Part shown: in pieces, positions 21,710 through 31,118 of the stretch | Layout: each line of letters opens with the position of its first letter | How positions within the stretch are numbered: the stretch's first letter is position 1 | NCBI GenBank assembly: GCA_944989445.1 | Contig: CALYLW010001386.1 | Span: 78,845-142,844 of the forward strand | Length of the DNA stretch: 64,000 nt | Origin: Ampullaceana balthica | Lineage: Eukaryota > Mollusca > Gastropoda > Lymnaeidae | Reading direction: 5' to 3' | Position numbers and translations under genes: made by a program | The notes under the pieces: model-generated | Seen by the model: the letters and a program-made list of their open reading frames with translations, nothing else | The model's database searches: none | What the model was told of the DNA's origin: nothing

Positions 21710-22200
21710 TAGATGACCCGCGGCGTAGCTTACGCCGCTAATGATTTAGTGACGGGTGAAGACTTCCTGAAAGACAAAGTTGTCAAAATAAGGGGGGATT
21801 TGGGCAAACGCCTGTGAGTGAATGAAAAGAAGGATATCTGGAGAGACCCGCGGCGTATCACCCGTAAAAAATGACGAAGTGTTCAGCTGAAATCTATTTA
21901 TTGTGAAAAAATACACTTTTTTAGGGCGCCTACGGCGCCCACCTTTTTCAAAATCCCAACTAACTTGTCCTTGTTTGATCAATACGAAATATTAAACTTT
22001 CTGAAATGTACACAAATTATTTTATAACTTTTTACATTGTACCCTTTTTACAAATTAAAATATCAGCGAAAACAATGACTTCATATAATTTTTTTTTACA
22101 GCGCATATTTAATTTGCACACCTTTTGATGCATTGGTGCAGTTATTTGGTGCGCTGCTTTCTAAAATTAGTATCTGTTGAACATACTTGCAGCTTGTCTC
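21710..22200 (+). repeat. GC-palindrome repeat family copy with GACCCGCGGCGTA edge
   Basis: GATGACCCGCGGCGTAGC at 21713 and GACCCGCGGCGTATCACCC at 21845 are two starts in tandem. GGGCGCCTACGGCGCCCACC follows at 21923-21942, then CTAACTTGTCCTTGTTTGAT, AACAATGACTTCATATAA, TTTGCACACCTTTTGATGC and GCAGTTATTTGGTGCGCTGC (22139-22158), which contains the box shared with the double-hairpin family. This is the best-preserved forward copy; 53600-53995 is its inverted counterpart. Confidence 0.75.
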
Positions 22201-22225
22201 GCAGGGTCCGACCACGAAGAGATAT

Positions 22226-22320
22226 ATATAGATTATTATTATTATTGTTATTATTTTTTCACTTATATAGCGCAGTACCACAGCCTAATTCTGGGCTCAC
22301 AGCGCTTTACAAACATTTTC
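22226..22320. repeat. ATT-repeat plus TATAGCGC...CAGCGCTTTAC dispersed retroelement end
   Basis: (ATT)n-like text, then CACTTATATAGCGCAGTACC and CTCACAGCGCTTTACAAAC. The TATATAGCGC...AGCGCTTTACA pair is a familiar conserved tail region of invertebrate SINE/LINE repeats, seen here once. Orientation suggests a minus-strand element with (AAT)n tail. Family not determined. Confidence 0.5.
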
Positions 22321-22432
22321 AACAACTACATAAAACAAATTGCACTCTAAATCTTCCTAAAGATAGTTACACACACACAATTTCATATAAATATTCAGGA
22401 ATGGACGCATCAACGTCATAGACTGTTAATTT

Positions 22433-22545
22433 GATGGAGCAATCCTTAGCGAAACAGGAATCCATGATGACGATCCTGATCCAGAAACAAGACAAAGACA
22501 CACAATTAAATCAAGAGTTCAAGGCTATTAGGCCTGTTAGGCGTA
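22433..22545 (+). pseudogene. Possible retroelement coiled-coil fragment
   Basis: A short plus-strand reading, LMEQSLAKQESMMTILIQKQ continued by DKDTQLNQEFKAI, is glutamine- and charge-rich with heptad-like spacing, as in coiled-coil parts of gag-like proteins. It is only about 37 codons and ends in stops. I could not name a family; it may be chance. Confidence 0.3.
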
Positions 22546-22839
22546 GCCTCGTTCTCAGGATTACTTTATAAAAACGGAACAACTGTTGGGTATGTCAGAC
22601 TAACCTTGTTGGACCGAAAAGTTTGCGTTGGTGAGTTGAATGAAGTTGGGATAACATAAATACGTCCACCATTCTAGAACCCGTTTCAAAAAATTGAAAC
22701 TTCAGCCAGAATAAGTTCTGCTTAATTGTGGCATAGTATGCATTATGATTTATCTGATTCTTATTACTGTCGTGCTGAATAAATAAAAATGGCTTAAAAA
22801 GGTTTCTTTTTATGCTCTGAGTTGGGGCTCGATGAGACA
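22546..22839. other. No further gene seen between retroelement fragments
   Basis: Moderate composition, probably more of the same decayed LINE; not readable in any single frame. Confidence 0.35.
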
Positions 22840-22997
22840 AGACTGTTGATAATGCACTGGATAAAGTGAACAACATCCAGGAGGAAATGTCAACCTTCAG
22901 TATATCACAGGTCACGCGAAGGTACCGCAGCTAGAAAGAGCAAACCGGCTGGCACAGCTAGGCACAGCCAAGTCTGAAATCGATCGCCCACAAATGA
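22840..22997 (+). pseudogene. LINE RNase H domain fragment
   Basis: A plus-strand frame from 22886 gives NVNLQYITGHAKVPQLERAN, then RLAQLGTAKSEIDRPQM. The Y-I-x-G-H-x-x-V-P...ER-A-x-RLA pattern is the last catalytic region of the RNase H domain found in several non-LTR retrotransposon clades, usually GHxGVxGNExADxLA. Just upstream, in another frame, NALDKVNNIQEEMS fits the segment that normally precedes it, so one frameshift separates them. The canonical acidic residue after GN-E is partly altered (QLERAN). No RT or zinc finger is attached; the fragment runs into the CGATCGA repeat family. It may belong to the same LINE type as the tail at 59660-60140. Confidence 0.7.
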
Positions 22998-23087
22998 CCC
23001 AGTAAATGTTATATGATAAAAACATCACGTTTTCATCTCTCTTTTTAACAACTAAAATATTTAAGTCAAACACTTTAACATAATTTA

Positions 23088-23490
23088 AATTAAACAACCC
23101 CGTAAAAACAATGTTTTTGAATATAAATACATTAAATATGAGACATAACTGAAAGTATTGATTATGTTCAAACGTGACAAACATTTACAGACTGAAACAA
23201 ACTTATGTTCCTTGGATTTAAAACTGGGGGAAGGGGGGAGGGGACATCGATGGGTGGCGTTAACGCGTGGACTCAACTAGCACGTGGAAGAAAAACGAAA
23301 ACAAACCATGAAATTGAACTACATATGTTATATAGAGAAAAACTAAAAATGCATTAATTAAATTACGGTACGTTCGATCGATCTAAAATTTTGATACGAT
23401 GCATAGTTAGGTGACATGAGTCTGTCTATATGCAAATATCAGCTCGATGGCATAACGGAAAGTGTGTCATTTTTACTTTTGTAAAACAAA
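23088..23490 (+). repeat. CGATCGA repeat family, copy 1
   Basis: Order of blocks: AACAACCCCGTAAAAACAA, AAGTATTGATTATGTTC, CGTGACAAACATTTACAG, a G-rich GGGGGAAGGGGGGAGGGGAC tract, CATCGATGGGTGGCG, CACGTGGAAGAAAAAC, GGTACGTTCGATCGATCT, CAGCTCGATGGCATAACGG, TGTGTCATTTTTACTTTTG. The same order occurs at 30505-30862 and three times at 43195-44480. No coding content. Confidence 0.85.
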
Positions 23491-23813
23491 AAGGTTTTTC
23501 TTCCTTATTTCTTGCATAGCAGACCAATTTGCTCTGCTACGTCACAAAATTTGGGAGCCGTGGAATTACCATGACTTAACCGATCTCGTGAATTAATTAG
23601 TAAAAAAATTAATTATTTCTAAAGTAAAACTAATTATTTCCCCTGAACCGCTACGTTTAAACTTATTTATTATTGTTTTACAGTCTTCATAATGCATTAT
23701 ATCTAGACAGCTAAGCTAAAAGGGTCGAACATAATACAATGAAATACGTTAGTTATTCTTGAGATAAAAATGCAGGATAAGAAATATAATTTTATTTAGC
23801 TGAAAATTTATTA

Positions 23814-24059
23814 AAAGGGGCCGTCCATAAATGACGTCACGCGATTTTGGCCAATTTTTACTCCCCTCCTATCTCAACACACCTTGTCACAGAACTTTAG
23901 ACCCCTCCAATATGACGTCACAAAGCTTTGAACCATCCACACAAGCCGTATTTTCTAATTGAAAATGTTTATGTTTCAAAATACTATTTTGTTATTTAAA
24001 TTTGTATTTAGTGTAATTTAAGTCTGCACTCTAATATCGTAACACGTGTGAAGCCATTG
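23814..24059 (+). repeat. GTCCATAAATGACGTCA-type repeat, forward copy
   Basis: GGGGCCGTCCATAAATGACG, TCACGCGATTTTGGCC, CCCCTCCAATATGACGTCAC, AAAGC, CAAGCCGTATTTTC and GTGAAGCCATT, colinear with inverted 15330-15565. The AATATGACGTCACAAAGCT part also matches, inverted, 54035-54060 and 34960-34985. Confidence 0.75.
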
Positions 24060-24703
24060 GGGGTTATTCTCTAATCAGTTAGTTATTATAATGTAAACAC
24101 AGACATAACACATTTTAGAGAAACACTTCAACATGCGTTTTTAAAAAAATACAAATAGTGCCATTATGAAAGTCTTTAGAAAAATTCATTTACTTATTGA
24201 AGGCATATTGTAGAAAATAAACATTTCTTTCTTTCTGATGTTTATTATATTCGAGTAATGTTGGACATATAATTTATATATTTCTTTTACTCTACTAAGA
24301 TGGTTTTGCAACATGTTTTGGAAAAAAAAATATGATTACTTATTTGCTAACATACGTAATTTTTTTTACAATTGTATGTTTTGTAAAAATAATAGAGAAC
24401 ATTTTTAATTAAAAAATTTATGAAAGTATATTTGTACATATAATTTATTTTTCAAGTACATGTATGTCACATTATCCAATACCAAATACTTGAAGTAATT
24501 AGAATTCATTTCTGGATTTCATTCCCTTGAGATGCTAATTTAACGGACAATAAATATGTGATAACTTTAATGAGATGATTATTTGAGTCAACTTGTTTAT
24601 AAAAACAATTTCAATGAAATACGTAATACTCTAAAAGCGCTGAATCCTATTACAACTGTGTTAATAATAGTGTTAGTGGATATTGTGACACATTATAACA
24701 TCT
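24060..24703. other. No gene seen
   Basis: Strongly AT-rich, with no distinctive repeats. Confidence 0.5.
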
Positions 24704-25719
24704 CAGCGGCGTAGCGTGGGTATGTGCCACCCGGGGCAGAAACCAAATTTGCCTCTCCCCCCCCCTAAAAATATTTTAACGCTATAAAGTAAACAAAAAA
24801 ATAATTAGAAAGTAATAATAAGAACACTATATATTTTCATGTTAAAAAGAAAGGCTTAATTTCTTTAATGAAATTAGGGTTTTATGTTTTTCCTCATGGC
24901 TCAATATTTCATGTATCAATGTTTTCAGCCTTGGAATGCTTAATAGCCAAAATAGCAATATATTAGTATTAGACAATTGATCGTCATTAATTTTTTCATT
25001 AAAATAATTTTAGATAAACCTTTATAACACCTTGCATTACTTAAGACAGTTTTAAGCAATGTTCGAATTAATTATATTATTTTAGGCAGGGTAACTTCGA
25101 GCTTAAATATTTTTTATAAACTTAAATAAACCACCTAGTCTTGAATTCATTAATTTATTTTCCTATTCATGGGGTTAAAATATTCCTTGCCTGACTATGT
25201 CATGTGAGATATTTTGAATACCCTAATTTGAAGACAAAATTTCAAAGTCCAGTAGATTAGCTGGTGTACGAAATCATGTCTGTTTTCTAAATTCTATATA
25301 ACTGCCAAAGCCTCACACAAATTTATACACTAATCTCGTGTTGTGAAGAAACCAAATTTCTTCTTAACTGTTATTCTACATAGCATGGATACATAAACAT
25401 ATATGCTTCGATCACCAAAAATATGCTCTATTGTTCTTTGATTTCACAGTTCGATTAAAATGATGAGGTGTCCACATAAATTTTATCAAAGTCAAAGCAT
25501 CCCTTAAGTATTCCATTCCATAAGTTTCTGTGAGTAGCCACTGATAATAATTTTTTTATGTGTTGAGCACTAAACGTTTGTAAAGAATTTCGGGCATTTT
25601 TAAAAAATATAGTTTTGAAAATAAAAAGATTTCATTGTGACTAGCAAAGTTCCTGCGTCTGTTCGTGTCTTGAGCTTTTTGCCATTTGCCCACCCCCAGC
25701 CCCCCTCGCTACGCCACTG
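24704..25719. mobile_element. 1.0-kb non-autonomous element with CAGYGGCGTAGCG ends
   Basis: Left end CAGCGGCGTAGCGTGGG, followed by a C-rich stretch (CTCTCCCCCCCCC). Right end CCCCCCTCGCTACGCCACTG, the inverse of CAGTGGCGTAGCG. The inverted termini match in 12 of 13 bases, and the interior is AT-rich and non-coding. CAGTGGCGTAGC-type termini are common on animal DNA transposons and the CAG-N-G start favours hAT. Flanking octamers (TAACATCT / TTTACGAA) do not match, so the target duplication is unproven. Confidence 0.7.
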
Positions 25720-25847
25720 TTTACGAAAGAAAAACAATTAGAAATGTTCATAATAAAATGTTTTGAAGGGAAAGTGAGAGAAGAGAGTAAATAGTTGTAA
25801 TGACGTCATTTTCAATCAGATAAATCAATGAGTCGTTGGACGTTTAT

Positions 25848-26275
25848 TGAAGTCATTATCAGCTCATATGTAGCTGAGTTAATAACATAAGTTATTGAAG
25901 TCATTATCAGCTCATATGTAGCTGAGTTAATAACATAAGTTATTGAAGTCATTATCAGCTCATATGTAGCTGAGTTAATAACATAAGTTATTGAAGTCAT
26001 TATCAGCTCATATGTAGCTGAGTTAATAACATAAGTTATTGAAGTCATTATCAGCTCATATGTAGCTGAGTTAATAACATAAGTTATTGAAGTCATTATC
26101 AGCTCATATGTAGCTGAGTTAATAACATAAGTTATTGAAGTCATTATCAGCTCATATGTAGCTGAGTTAATAACATAAGTTATTGAAGTCATTATCAGCT
26201 CATATGTAGCTGAGTTAATAACATAAGTTATTGAAGTCATTATCAGCTCATATGTAGCTGAGTTAATAGCATAAG
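25848..26275. repeat. Minisatellite, 48-bp unit, 9 nearly identical copies
   Basis: The unit is GTTATTGAAGTCATTATCAG, then CTCATATGTAGCTGAG, then TTAATAACATAA. Copies look identical apart from the outermost ones. Each unit holds a small dyad, TCAGCT-CATATGT-AGCTGA. The 155-codon minus-strand frame across it (16-residue period) is an artefact. Confidence 0.96.
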
Positions 26276-26639
26276 TCAAAGGATCTTAATACTCTAGAAA
26301 ATTATGTTAAAAATGTGTTCACATAAATAGACAACATCATAGAACTGATCACTTCAAAACATCTCATGGTATCTAAGAGTTATACAAGTTATAAAATGTC
26401 AATAGTCACCACTATCCTTGTTATTAACATCTTTCTAATAGAACAAATGACGTAGGTCTGTATTTATGAATGATGGATTTGCCTAGATTTAAAGAAATAC
26501 TTTTGTTTGATAATAGACAGTTTTATGAGAAGTTAAAAAAAACTTTATATAGTTTATAGTAACAACAAATTTATCGCTCTGTATTTAGTATTTGATGCAA
26601 CAAAGTCAATGCTAAGTTACTGAATGTTCCTTGTGTAAG
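26276..26639. other. No gene seen; likely upstream part of the next repeat copy
   Basis: AT-rich. Text such as TTGTTATTAACATC and TTTTATGAGAAGTT resembles the upstream regions of double-hairpin copies at 36655 and 45890. Confidence 0.4.
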
Positions 26640-27150
26640 TAACTAATGTTATGAAAAATTTAAAATCGAAGGAAGTGAGCCATTGACGAGAAATTGTTTG
26701 AATAAAACACAGCCTTATACTGGTAGTAGAAGGATCCTAGAAATTCATTGAAATGTTATCTCTTATTAAAGAGATCGAAGTCAAGTGGCGTGCCACTTGG
26801 ATGATTAAATTAGATTGCAAAAGGAGATCATCGCGCATTTCATTAATGAAGCAAAGCAATACATGACAGTAAATGAGTTAAATTTATAGTTTTATTAAAT
26901 TGAAATTACTAGGTTTGTTAAAATGTATTTTTTCATGGAATTAAATATTTTTATACATAGCATTTAGTTACATAAAAAGAAAGTGTATACCATACAAATA
27001 AGTAGTACTATGTCACATAAACTCGTAGATTGCAATATAACTGAAGTTAAAGAAATACATAATATGATCTTCTCATTAAACGTGTGGCTTTAGTTGTCTC
27101 TATTCAAATCTTATATTTAGTAGGTCGATATCGGTGCTTTTTAGTGCGAC
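26640..27150 (+). repeat. Double-hairpin repeat family, copy 5 (best preserved)
   Basis: Hairpin 1 ATCTCTT-ATTA-AAGAGAT (26758-26775) and hairpin 2 CAAGTGGCGTGCCACTTG (26782-26799) are both perfect. The distal box CGGTGCTTTTTAGTGCG is at 27132-27148. Upstream AAATTCATTGAAATGTTATC is shared with copy 8. Confidence 0.8.
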
Positions 27151-27500
27151 GTTCATGGAAATTACAATTTAATTGCATGTCAGAAATGACAAGAGAAAGT
27201 CTTTTAATTGGTATTTTTAACGCAATTTCCCATAGGAAAAATTGCGTTTATATATTTGAAATGGTTGGAACGCTTGATCCTGCTACTCCTCCTGAACCAT
27301 ACCAGATAGAGGGTTCGGATCTTTGCAAATATGTTAAGGAGGTATCTATGATGTGCAAGGGCCAACAAAATACCGAAAAGTTTAACTGGATTGCCTTTAA
27401 AATAAAAAGAAACACAATAACATATCAGTATTTTGCCAATTTCTCGACAACCTTAACATCTATCGGGTTCAAACAAAATACCAAACGATAGCTAATAATA
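27151..27500 (+). other. Unrecognised open frame containing a GCAATTT hairpin
   Basis: A plus-strand frame (27084-27491, 135 codons) starts inside repeat copy 5. It crosses a hairpin AACGCAATTT...AAATTGCGTT (27219-27248), of which a relative occurs at 42370-42397. It then encodes MVGTLDPATPPEPYQIEG and LCKYVKEVSMMCKGQQ. The second half (about 27261-27420) looks less repetitive and more protein-like than its surroundings, but I recognise no family, no signal peptide and no splice context. Since the first half is plainly repeat, the frame as a whole is not a gene; a fossil exon or transposon fragment is possible. Confidence 0.3.
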
Positions 27501-27965
27501 TTTAGAAAAATGTTTGAGGAGGAATTGTTGAAAAATCTCTATTCATTCGACCACCGTAATTTTAGCAGCAATTTGTCGATATCATATACATTGTTTACTT
27601 TCATAATTATTTATTTGAAATGACTTTTAAAGTAATCTAGAATCATAGTGAATGGGGTTTTCTCGCTTTGTAAATTCTTATGTTAGATTGTTGCGTGGTG
27701 CGCATTATATTGACACATTCTTGTTGTGATGGAGCGTGAGGGGATATGACGTCATTTTTAAATTTCTTCCTTCGCCTTCATACGTTGATTTAATGTCAAA
27801 AATGATTTTTCTAATCTTGGTTGAAAATACCGTGGAGTTTAGTATAATTATATTATGAAAAGAATGGAAATAAATTTTAATATGCTGATGTTCAGTCATG
27901 ATTACAAAAATGTTGTAATAATATATTAATGTCGACTATAATTTATATGTCATTGCATTAGCTGT
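27501..27965. other. No gene seen
   Basis: AT-rich, with a TGACGTCA box at about 27747. Nothing else is recognisable. Confidence 0.45.
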
Positions 27966-28735
27966 AGTAAAAGTATCTTATATTACTATGATAATATGTT
28001 TGTCATAACGTCCACCTGTAGTAATATTATCTTATATTACTATGATAATATGTTTGTCCTAACGTCCACCTGTAGTAATATTATCTTCTATTACTATGAT
28101 AATATGTTTGTCCTAACGTCCACCTGTAGTAATATTATCTTCTATTACTATGATAATATGTTTGTCCTAACGTCAACCTGTAGTAATATTATCTTCTATT
28201 ACTATGATAATATGTTTGTCCTAACGTCCACCTGTAGTAAAATTATCTTATATTACTATGATAATATGTTTGTCCCAACGTCCACCTGCAGTAATATTAT
28301 CTTCTATTACTATGATAATATGTTTGTCCTAATGTCCACCCTGTAGTAATATTATCTTATATCACTATGATAATATGTTTGTTCTAATGTCCATCGTGTA
28401 GTAATATTATCTTATATTACTATGATAATATGTTTGTCCAAACGTCCACCCTGTAGTAATATTATCTTATATTACTATGATAATATGTTTGTCCCAACGT
28501 CCACCTGCAGTAATATTATCTTCTATTACTATGATAATATGTTTGTCCTAATGTCCACCCTGTAGTAATATTATCTTATATCACTATGATAATATGTTTG
28601 TTCTAATGTCCATCGTGTAGTAATATTATCTTATATTACTATGATAATATGTTTGTCCTAACGTCCACCCTGTAGTAATATTATCTTATATTACTATGAT
28701 AATATGTTTGTCCCAACGTCCACTTGTAGTAATAT
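27966..28735. repeat. Minisatellite, 54/55-bp unit, about 14 copies, higher-order in its right half
   Basis: The unit is TTACTATGATAATATGTTTG, TCCTAACGTCCACCTG, TAGTAATATTATCTTCTA. Each carries dyads such as AGTAATAT-TATCTT-ATATTACT. Early units are 54 bp and in frame (18-residue period); later ones gain a C (CCACCCTG) and are 55 bp. A four-unit block with CACCTGCAG recurs 219 bp apart (28285 and 28504). Confidence 0.95.
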
Positions 28736-28892
28736 TAACATCAATTGTTAACATTTGTATTTATGTCTGATCTTTCTATGACATAATAAATAATAACAAT
28801 CAGTAGCCAGCAAGGACCAAATACCTCTATAAAATATTACAATAGGTTTCTTAACAATATCGCCATGTCTATCATTGCAATCAGTAATAAAC
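28736..28892. other. No gene seen
   Basis: AT-rich spacer between the minisatellite and the CT microsatellite. Confidence 0.45.
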
Positions 28893-28895
28893 AAC

Positions 28896-28931
<36 letters not shown>

Positions 28932-28990
28932 CCTCTCTCTTTCTCTTTCTCGCTCTCTATCTCTCTCCCTCTCCCTCTGTAAGCCTCTCT
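28893..28990. repeat. (CT)n-rich microsatellite
   Basis: Nearly pure CT repeat at 28897-28927, then degenerate CTCT/TTTCT text. Confidence 0.95.
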
Positions 28991-28999
28991 TTCTATCTC

Positions 29000-29180
29000 C
29001 TATGATCCTGATCTTCGTTTTAGGTGTAATAAATAAGGTCAATATGGCAAATATAAAAATAATAATCACAATAAAAGAAAATATTTATAAAAATAAACAA
29101 TATAAAAGCCCAAGTCCCTGTCTGTCTTCTGTCTCCATAACGCTGAGGGACATAGTATTGCAGTCCATAGACGTTCAATT
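29000..29180 (-). repeat. End fragment of the GC-palindrome family
   Basis: AAAAGCCCAAGTCCCTGTCTG at about 29105, with CTGTCTCCATAACGCTGAGG and TTGCAGTCCATAGAC, is the inverse of the right end of the copy at 52855-52920. Only this end is present. Confidence 0.6.
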
Positions 29181-29198
29181 GTGGCAAGTACAGATTTA

Positions 29199-29486
29199 AA
29201 TCTTATAAGTTCAAGTACTTTGATTTAATATGACTAAAAAATGTGGGGTGGTTGTTTGGTATAAAAATTAGGACAATCAAAAGTGAGATAATTTTACGTT
29301 GGCAAATTTGAAACATTGGGGACGGACAGGAACGAAAACAAGTTAAAATAAATAGAGGTGAAAGAAAAGGTTTTTAAAAACAATGTTTTCATAAGTGAAC
29401 TAAAAAGAAGAACATTTTTTAAAAGTTATAAGTTCAAGTATTAAATCAAAGTACTTGAACTTATAACTTTTAAATTATTTTCTTCT
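29199..29486. repeat. Perfect fold-back hairpin and a third copy of its arm
   Basis: The arms 29418-29440 (TTTAAAAGTTATAAGTTCAA, GTA) and 29452-29474 are perfect complements over 23 bp, with an 11-base loop. With a few mismatches the pairing extends to about 35 bp (29406-29486). The segment 29202-29230 (TTATAAGTTCAAGTACTTTG...) repeats the loop plus one arm in the opposite sense about 220 bp upstream. Confidence 0.9.
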
Positions 29487-29559
29487 ATGCAAGAAAATTT
29501 ATTCCCGTACGGCCATCATTATTGATCTTTTCTGATAGGTCTATTTAGAAGTCAATTGT

Positions 29560-30190
29560 GGAGCCACGTTTCTTTGTAAGATATGTTATCGAAATCTTTA
29601 GAGTTTTTAGGACTTTGAACTAAAAAGATGTTCCGCCAATCACAAAACATGTAAGTGTTTATGAAAGTAACTTACTCAAACAATTTTTGGGTGCTCCAGA
29701 ATAAGTGGAAGCCCTACACTATAGCTTGCTTGGCTTGTAGGTGAATACAGCACTGTGTATACCCGGGGTAAGAGAAAACTAGTAATTCATTGGCACAGGA
29801 TCCCTCAATAAAGGGAACGATGTTAAGTGGCAAGCCACTTATACAAATAGAAAATCTAATTACCGTAAACAAACTTGCGGGGAGAAAACAACCAGACATC
29901 AAATATGTGACAGGGATTAAATTAAATTCATAGTTCTCCATAATTTGTAATTAAAAATGATTTTAAAAAACCCTTTTTCGTAAAATTACATAGTTGTTAA
30001 TGTATAATTTCGTGTGACGTAAAACATAAGATTTACGTAATACAAATCAAGAATACTGTTTCTCATAGACTATATAGAAACATTGAATACAATTTAAATA
30101 AAAAATTTTATGATCAACTCATTTATCTTAAGTATTTTTTTTTACGCACATCATATAAATAGGTCACTACTGGTGCTTTGTGGTGCGCGC
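29560..30190 (+). repeat. Double-hairpin repeat family, copy 6
   Basis: Hairpin 1 TCCCT-CAATAA-AGGGA (29801-29816). Hairpin 2 TAAGTGGCAAGCCACTTA (29824-29841) is perfect, with the outer pair T:A instead of C:G. Upstream GGGGTAAGAGAAAACTAG. Distal box TGGTGCTTTGTGGTGCG (30171-30186). Confidence 0.75.
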
Positions 30191-30504
30191 TAACAGAAGT
30201 AACGAAATTAATTCACGTCAGATAAAACAAAGGAAGCATTTTAATTTAAAAATTGTTCATTTTTCTTCACTTTTACAAAATTATTTATATTAATACATTT
30301 ATATAGGTTAAAAACCATTTGTTCTCTATATATTTTTAATCTTAAATATTATTTACGTAATAAAGCAACGTTTTCATATGTTAGTTATTTTCTTTTTTTC
30401 ATTGTCAATTTCCGACGATTCTATAACATGCACACATATACAGATTTAAGTAATGTACACAACCTAAAGTAGACAGCATATCCTATATAATATAAAACAA
30501 ACTC
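30191..30504. other. No gene seen
   Basis: AT-rich continuation of the repeat copy (AAAATTGTTCATTTT-like text shared with 41215). Confidence 0.4.
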
Positions 30505-30862
30505 GTAAAACACAGTTTTTACTATAAATCCCTTATATATGACACATAACTAACAGTATTGATTATGTTTAAACGCGACGAACATTTACAGACTGAATCA
30601 GTCTTACTCCCCTTTACTTTATAACCCTAGGGAGGGGATGGTGGGGGGCGGAAAGGTCTGGTCACCGATTGCTGGACCAAGCTCAGCGTGACACGAAAAA
30701 TGTAAACAAAAGCAGGCCGGTACATCGACAGATGGCGTCAACGCGAGACTGAGCTATCACGTGAAAAAAAACAATAACAAACATTGAAATTAAATTACAT
30801 ACTTTGTATCGAGATAAACTATAAATGAATTAATTTAATTAGGGTATGTGCGATCGATCTGA
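30505..30862 (+). repeat. CGATCGA repeat family, copy 2, broken by a LINE insertion
   Basis: Same block order as 23088-23490, including TGGTCACCGATTGCTGGACC and CACGTGAAAAAAAAC, up to GCGATCGATCTGAAATTTTAA at about 30850-30870. There the LINE sequence begins abruptly instead of the expected TACGATG continuation. Confidence 0.8.
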
Positions 30863-30865
30863 AAT

Positions 30866-31113
30866 TTTAAGACCTCTCCGTTGTCCTGGACTCGAGCCTG
30901 CATGCCATCATGAAATTGCCTTACAATTGCTATATACTTATTTGGACACCCATACTTGGCCATAATCCTCCATAGGCCCTCTCTGCAGACTGTGTCAAAG
31001 GCTTTCGTAAGGTCTATGTAAATGGAAAATAGGTCCATATTCTGCTCTTGACACTTTTCCTGCATTTGCCTTGTTGCAAAAATCATGTCAATGGTCCCAC
31101 GTTCTTTCAGCAC
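30866..31113 (-). pseudogene. LINE reverse transcriptase fragment (inverted 5' part)
   Basis: On the minus strand it reads LKERGTIDMIFATRQMQEKC, then LFSIYIDLTKAFDTVCREGL, then KYGCPNKYIAIVRQFHDGM and ARVQDNGEVLK. D-L-T-K-A-F-D is reverse-transcriptase motif A with the first catalytic aspartate. The surrounding blocks are typical of a widespread invertebrate non-LTR family. The frame is uninterrupted for about 83 codons, but the fragment lacks the YxDD motif and everything upstream. Its flank at 30866 is the CGATCGA repeat, and at 31113-31119 it meets, head to head, the downstream part of what looks like the same element on the plus strand. That geometry is expected of a LINE 5' inversion made during integration. 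Confidence 0.88.
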
Positions 31114-31118
31114 AAAAA

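Noticed and set aside
21555..21712. Solo LTR starting TGTAGTGTGTACC
   Set aside because: The ends could not be confirmed and no paired copy is present.
25812..26279. 155-codon minus-strand frame with 16-residue repeats
   Set aside because: Entirely the 48-bp minisatellite; no unique protein sequence.
26758..26799. Hammerhead or other known ribozyme in the double-hairpin module
   Set aside because: Neither CTGANGA nor GAAA core strings occur near the hairpins, so no known self-cleaving fold is supported.
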